The position numbers and the translations under genes were made by a program. Source: Solanum dulcamara (lineage: Eukaryota; Streptophyta; Magnoliopsida; Solanales; Solanaceae). From it: a stretch of 64,000 bases of DNA. The notes under the pieces were generated by a model that worked only from the letters and a program-made list of their open reading frames with translations, did not search any database and was not told the DNA's origin. Positions 59,099 to 64,000 of this stretch are shown piece by piece. The stretch is taken from positions 6,318,001 to 6,382,000 of the forward strand of contig NC_077243.1 of the NCBI RefSeq assembly GCF_947179165.1. The letters run 5' to 3'. The number at the start of each line of letters is the position of its first letter. Position 1 is the first letter of the stretch.

Positions 59099-59639
59099 TC
59101 AAAACAAGAAAATTTTCATTTAGCATTTGTGAGGACCTTTTGCTTTTGAAGACTCCAGTTTATCTAAAGTATTAATAGTAATTAGTGACTTTCCAACAAG
59201 ATATATTGATAGAGCTCTCACAAAAAAGACCAAAAATTATATACAAAGAAAAAAAGCTATCTTCAACAAAAATATTTTAAAATTTTGAATTGTACTATTC
59301 AAATTTTTATTTTAATAAATAAATATTTTGCAACAACATCCAAGGTAAGTTGTAATAAATACATGACTAATATTTTATTAATCTCAATTAATCCTTATTG
59401 TTATAAATACTATTATTATGTGAAGTTAACTCGGAAAATGAGGTAAAAGGGATCTTTGAGAGTGAAATGAAGGATAAGGGATTTCTATTTTTTTTTCTTT
59501 TGTTATAAATATTTAATTAGATGTTAATTATGAAAAGATGGGGTTGAATTCGAATATTTAAAAGTTTACGGTAAAAATTAAAAGATCAAAAACTTTTAAT
59601 AAAACCCTAAATTCTATTTATTTACTCCATTTTTTAAAA

Positions 59640-59935
59640 CTTTTGTTCTCCATTTCTTTCCTCTCTTCTCTTCTCTTTTCTTTTCTCCATTTTTTTAAAC
59701 GTTGTTCTTTCTTTTTCCTTTAAACTTATGTTATCCATTTCCCTCCTCTCTTCTCTTCTCTTCTCTTTTCTCCATTTTTTTAAACGTTGTTCTTCCTTTT
59801 TTCTTTTATCTTCTTCTTTTTTAACTTCTTTACCTTTTTTCTTCTCTGTTTTTCCCTTTCTTTTCAAACTTTTTGTGTTTTCATCTTCTTTTTCTTCGGA
59901 TGTTGTCATTCTCATTTTTTTCTTCACTTCGATTT
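59640..59935. repeat. CT-rich low-complexity tract
   Basis: Polypyrimidine on the plus strand with ttctcttctcttttc-type units and a partly duplicated segment (ctccatttttttaaacgttg occurs twice, about 59685 and 59771). The Lys/Glu-rich frame on the other strand is a by-product. Confidence 0.7.
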
Positions 59936-59989
59936 GATTGTGAAAATTATAAAAAAATATTGATGAAAAGAGAAGAGAAGAGAAGAGAG

Positions 59990-60320
59990 GATATGTTGTT
60001 TATATAAACAGGAGTTGTTCAAGCAATGAAGAGATATTGTTTAAACAACCCTAAGTTGTTTAGTTCAAACAACAGAAGTTGTTTAAACAACCAAAATTGT
60101 TTAAACAACCAAAAGTTGTTTAGTTCAAACAACCAGAAGATATTTAAACAACTTTAAGTTGTTTAAGTGTTTTTTATGATTCTTTAGTTAAAACAATGAG
60201 AATATTTTAAATATCAGCTAGTTATTTGGAGAAATATGAAAATATTTGCTAATTGTTTTGGAGATCGAGATATGATAACATTTGTTAGTTGTTTAGATAA
60301 ATGTTTAAACATCTGCTAGT
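59990..60320. repeat. Cluster of GTTGTTTAAACAAC palindromes
   Basis: Imperfect units of about 22-30 bp, each a self-complementary gttgtttaaacaac or split gttgtttagttcaaacaac, are repeated at about 60035-60165. A second series of gctagttgtttggag-like units follows to 60320. They could form hairpins in single-stranded DNA or RNA. Confidence 0.75.
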
Positions 60321-60946
60321 TGTTTGGAGGTGATGATGACGTGGAAGAGGGGAGGATGGGGCTGAGGGGTGGATGAGGAGCGGGGAACAAAAGAGAGGGG
60401 GTATTTTGTAAATTAAAAAAACTTGTGGGTTCTTAAAATATGTGTCATTATCACTAATTAATGAAGAGTCCCTTTTACCTGATTTTTAAAACTTGTGTCC
60501 TAAATCCTCATAGATAATTCAAAAGTCTCTTTTAATTCCAAGCCCCGAAGTTAACGGCCTAATGTCAGTTAAGAATACTCAATTCTTGATCTGTAGGAGT
60601 AGTTATTTTTGAATTCTACTATTAGGATCACCAATTCTTTTTTCATATATCCTTAATATTCTGTAACATATGATTTTAAGTCTTTTAAAATTTATGGTCG
60701 TACACATGTCATAGCATGTTATTAAAGCTCATCATTAAGGGTAAAGAGAATTATATTCAATCACCATCGGTTAATAATATAAACATACATTGATAAGAAC
60801 GATTTGAAGTAACTAAATCAAATGGTTAGCTTTTAATGTACAGTTTCAGATGAAAAGTTTTAGACGAAACAAATAAATCAGATATCATGGAGAAATGCTC
60901 ACTTTCATAAGTGATTAAAGAGATACATTTTCGCCCACCGTACACA

Positions 60947-61297
60947 AAAATTACTATTTCATTTCATTAATTGAACAATGATATCACAAAATTACAATAG
61001 ATTAAATCTGTAGTATTTCATGAAATTATGCCATCGATTAAATGAAAATTTTCAGTTAATCCTAATTTATTTCAATTTTTTCGGCCTTATGATTCAACCT
61101 TTGCATGCTTTAAGTCATTCATAAAGACAATATCCAGTTCGGAATACTACCTAGATCTCCACCATGAGGATTTTTTCAATGCAAAGTTATAGGACTGTTG
61201 CTATTGCCGTCCTGTCAAAATTATCAACAAATTAATATCAGTTCAGAAGTTTTTTTTTCCAGAATATTGAAGAATGCAGCAAGAACAAGATAATTAC
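60947..61297 (+). repeat. Permuted repeat, block A (second copy)
   Basis: Counterpart of 58754-59098, but here followed, not preceded, by block B. It contains a short extra segment (aagtcattcataa) absent from the first copy. Confidence 0.88.
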
Positions 61298-61305
61298 CAG
61301 GAACT

Positions 61306-61445
61306 TCTATAGATTGTTTATTGCGTTATATTTATCAGGAACTTCTTTTGAAAGAATGATTTGTATTTCTTTTTCAATTATTGAAACTAATGTTTACTTA
61401 CACAAGAATCTTCTCATAGCAATTTTCAGTTTCCATTACGATCCC
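61306..61445 (+). repeat. Permuted repeat, block B (second copy)
   Basis: Counterpart of 58606-58739. The A-B junction carries caggaacttct (61298-61308), which is also found 38 bp further on inside block B (61336-61346). Confidence 0.85.
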
Positions 61446-62852
61446 AACACAATAAAGGGGAAAACTGTGAGATCTAAATAAGAAAACAAAATTAACCCAC
61501 CAGGAAGATGGAATAAAATGAAGTCTTTTAAAAAATATTAATCCTGTAATCAAAATTAAATTAATCAGAGATTATATTTCAATAATCAATAATGATGACG
61601 GCATCACAAGAATTTATCTCACACTTTTAAGGATACACACCAAAGAAGAACTCTGGGTCAAAGTGATAATTAGGAATATTATGGCCACTAACGGTTCGAT
61701 TCATATGGAACTACAACAATTCATAATGAATATAAAAAAAAAAATCAAAAAATCAGATATTTGAGACAATAAAAAATTATTCTTTTTAAGATTCATAATA
61801 TTTGAGGGTTGAAAAATTACTTTAGTGATTGATTTACCATGATGTTAAGAACAAATAATACTAGTTTAATAAATAATATTCAGAAGTGAAAAAAAATGAT
61901 ATTGAAGAATTACTTTGCTGATATGAAAACCATAAAAAACATAAGATATAGTAAACGATATTGAAAAAGAAAGAAATTTAATTTTATAATTAGGGATTCA
62001 ATTTTTCTTTAATTTATTTTCGTCATAAATTATAATTATATGAAAAGTTAAATATAGAACCTTTAAAATAACCTGATGGTGTAAGAAGTTTAGTAAACCG
62101 AGAGTGCAAATAAAAAGTTTTATTTTAGGAAGCATGTAAGGGTGTTTGACGATTGTTATGCTACTTTTTTCAATTTTTTTATTTTATATTTTTGGTATAA
62201 GATAACATCATTATATTTAAACTGAAAAGGGTAAAAAATGTTGTATCAGAATGGTTCAAAAATATTCTACTTTCATTTATTGGATCAAATTTGTCCCTTC
62301 TTCTACCTATTGGATAAAAAATATCTTTAACCTATTAGAAATAACCTTTTTTTTAACCTAAAAATATGTTCAATCCCATAATAACTAATTCTTAAATAAA
62401 TTATTTCACAATTTTATTCCAAATAAACATGGGTGAATTCATATTAAAATTAATCGCAAAAAACTACCAACAATACTAATTTATAAGACTTTATGATTAA
62501 AAGAAATAAATATTGTCATGAAAATTAGAACTGAACGTCATATAATAAAAAGAACTACTTGTAATTAATCTTAAATATATATATATAAAAAAAAAGAGGA
62601 TTCTAAGGCCATGACGTGTCACAATTAGAAAGCACCAGTTAGATTTACCTTTTCCTACATTTTTTTGCTAATTTCTTGCACAATTTTTTTAAAACTCCCC
62701 AAGAGGTCTGATTAATAGTAATAATAAAAAAGACGCAACGCTTTAAACCTCTTTGTATTCACCTATTTCTCTCTCCTCCTTCCTGTTTTTCCGTATTACT
62801 ATCTTCACCTTTCTTTGTGTTTGTTAATTCCTTCAATCACCCTCTTGCGCAA
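61446..62852. other. Intergenic, upstream of a possible gene
   Basis: AT-rich. The last 150 bp before 62853 become CT-rich (ctctctcctccttcctg), as in many plant 5' leaders. No other feature. Confidence 0.45.
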
Positions 62853-62861
62853 ATGGCTCAG
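62853..62861 (+). CDS. Possible first coding exon (M-A-Q) of a gene leaving the window
   Basis: ATGGCTCAG is followed at once by the donor gtatgc and preceded by a CT-rich, leader-like stretch (cttgcgcaaATGGCT, a fair plant start context). Several plant genes have a very short first coding exon like this. No convincing second exon was found before 64000, so the product is unknown. Confidence 0.35.
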
Positions 62862-64000
62862 GTATGCATCTTTTCCTTCCTCAACCAATTTGTTTTACTC
62901 ATGTAGCAAGATTTATAAATACTATCGCATTTGCATGATTCGAGGTCTTCTAATTTAGTTTTGCCCCTTGCAAGGAACTGTTTTCATGGATATATTCAGA
63001 GCTTTGTTCACAAAACAAACAATAAACGCATTAGAAACATGAAAAGACACACTACTTGTGATTTCCCTCCATCTCTTCCTCTCCTTTCTCCCAGCCAAGG
63101 TTAATTGTTGCTCTTTTTTCTTCCATGGCTACCTTGATAGACTTGCAACGAACAAAATATAGTTTCCAGATTTAAAGATTGCTGTAAAAACAAGTCAATA
63201 CTCTGCTCCTAAGCAATGTACCCAAGTTTTAATTCCCTTTTGATTCACTAATTGCCAAATTTGAATCCACCGTCACTGATAGAGAATCATGACGGATTCT
63301 TATTTGTTGTATTTTGACAGTAGGATCCCGTCTCCATCACTTCCTCGGGTTGCAGCAAAACTACCTTGGTCCAAATCTACTCTTATTCTCTTTTTAAAGT
63401 GATAAAAAATCTCAACCTCCTCGAAAATAGCAAGAGCTAGGATTTGTTCTTTACTCCATAGAAATCTACTCTTATTTTCTTATGATTTGGGGTACAAGGA
63501 TAGTAAGTGAAAAGGATAATGAACTTTTAAAGGAAGCCAAAGAAATAAAACGAAGAAATAAAGACAGCCTTTAGTCATTACATGGTTACATATTGCACTA
63601 TGATTTCGTTTTATATTGGGATTTTGAGAAAAAAAAGAGAGAAATTTCTTCTCTTCTGTCATCTCTTCCTTTGGGGCAGAGTTAATGGAGGAGATACCTT
63701 ACTCAAATCCTAAGTCTAAATATAAAAAAAAAACAATCCTTTTCAATGGAGAAATCTTTCTGCTCTCTATTACTATAACTTATGTGCTTACGTTACGAGC
63801 CTAGAGTGAGACTTTCAGTGCCTTCAGAATTGATTACTAACTTACAAATATGGAAAATTTACTTAGTTTGACATAGATCTTGTGCTATCTTAGTATAAAT
63901 TGCAGAAACAATAGTGATTGCAGAAATTTGTCTAAAATTTGAAATTCAACCTCATAAGTATGCACCAGTGGTGAATGCTTTGAGTAAGAACCCACAGGAA
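62862..64000. other. Possible first intron or intergenic DNA
   Basis: T-rich sequence with intron-like composition. Candidate acceptors (for example gggttgcag near 63350) are not followed by a long open frame. Confidence 0.35.

Noticed and set aside
59634..59927. Lys/Glu-rich minus-strand frame of 97 codons
   Set aside because: Produced by translating the CT-rich low-complexity tract; no start context, conservation signal or neighbours.
59990..60320. CRISPR-like array
   Set aside because: Plant nuclear context, units vary in length, no uniform spacers, no cas genes.

Overview
The window is AT-rich nuclear DNA of a flowering plant. The genes have small GT-AG exons, the protein families are plant-specific (phytochrome kinase substrate, PMT-type pectin methyltransferase, tau glutathione transferase), and much of the rest is transposon debris. 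The RTE LINEs with (TTG)n 3' ends, the tRNA-derived SINE and the MITEs resemble repeats I associate with Solanaceae, so a nightshade relative is my inference; no species can be named.

Layout. 1-1234: two decayed RNase H-like fragments, the second partly duplicated in tandem. 3030-8151: a nearly complete Ty1/copia element on the minus strand with 469-bp LTRs, a 5-bp target duplication, a primer site for initiator tRNA-Met and three in-frame stops. 9330-13094: exon-like minus-strand segments of an unidentified gene. 16383-26843: a ten-exon NRP/SET-type histone chaperone gene (minus), carrying a 5'-truncated RTE LINE in intron 1 and composite MITEs in intron 9. 27-31.7 kb: intergenic, with a SINE. 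31733-33127: a single-exon PKS gene (minus). 34656-39715: a six-exon PMT2-type methyltransferase gene (minus), with a second truncated RTE LINE in its likely 5'-UTR intron. 42561-47088: a four-exon ASC-1-type zinc-finger gene (minus). 48.9-53.9 kb: three inverted-repeat, MULE-like elements around a two-exon tau GST gene (50241-51471, plus). 55.6-58.4 kb: a GST fragment followed by a decayed copia fragment. 58.6-61.4 kb: a permuted pair of repeats around CT-rich and palindromic repeats. 62853: a possible first coding exon of a gene running off the right end.

The five intact genes are ordinary housekeeping or signalling genes: chromatin assembly, light signalling, cell-wall pectin methylation, transcription/RNA co-activation and detoxification. 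There is no sign that they form one pathway; plant genes are not arranged in operons. I rebuilt the exon structures by reading splice sites, and each joined frame closes at the length expected for its family.

I did not find a convincing new enzymatic system. The most unusual structures are the permuted A/B repeats at 58.6-61.4 kb, the palindrome cluster at about 60 kb, the triple CGCG-box/W-box array in the copia LTR, the concentration of foldback elements around the GST locus, and the unidentified exons at 9.3-13.1 kb.
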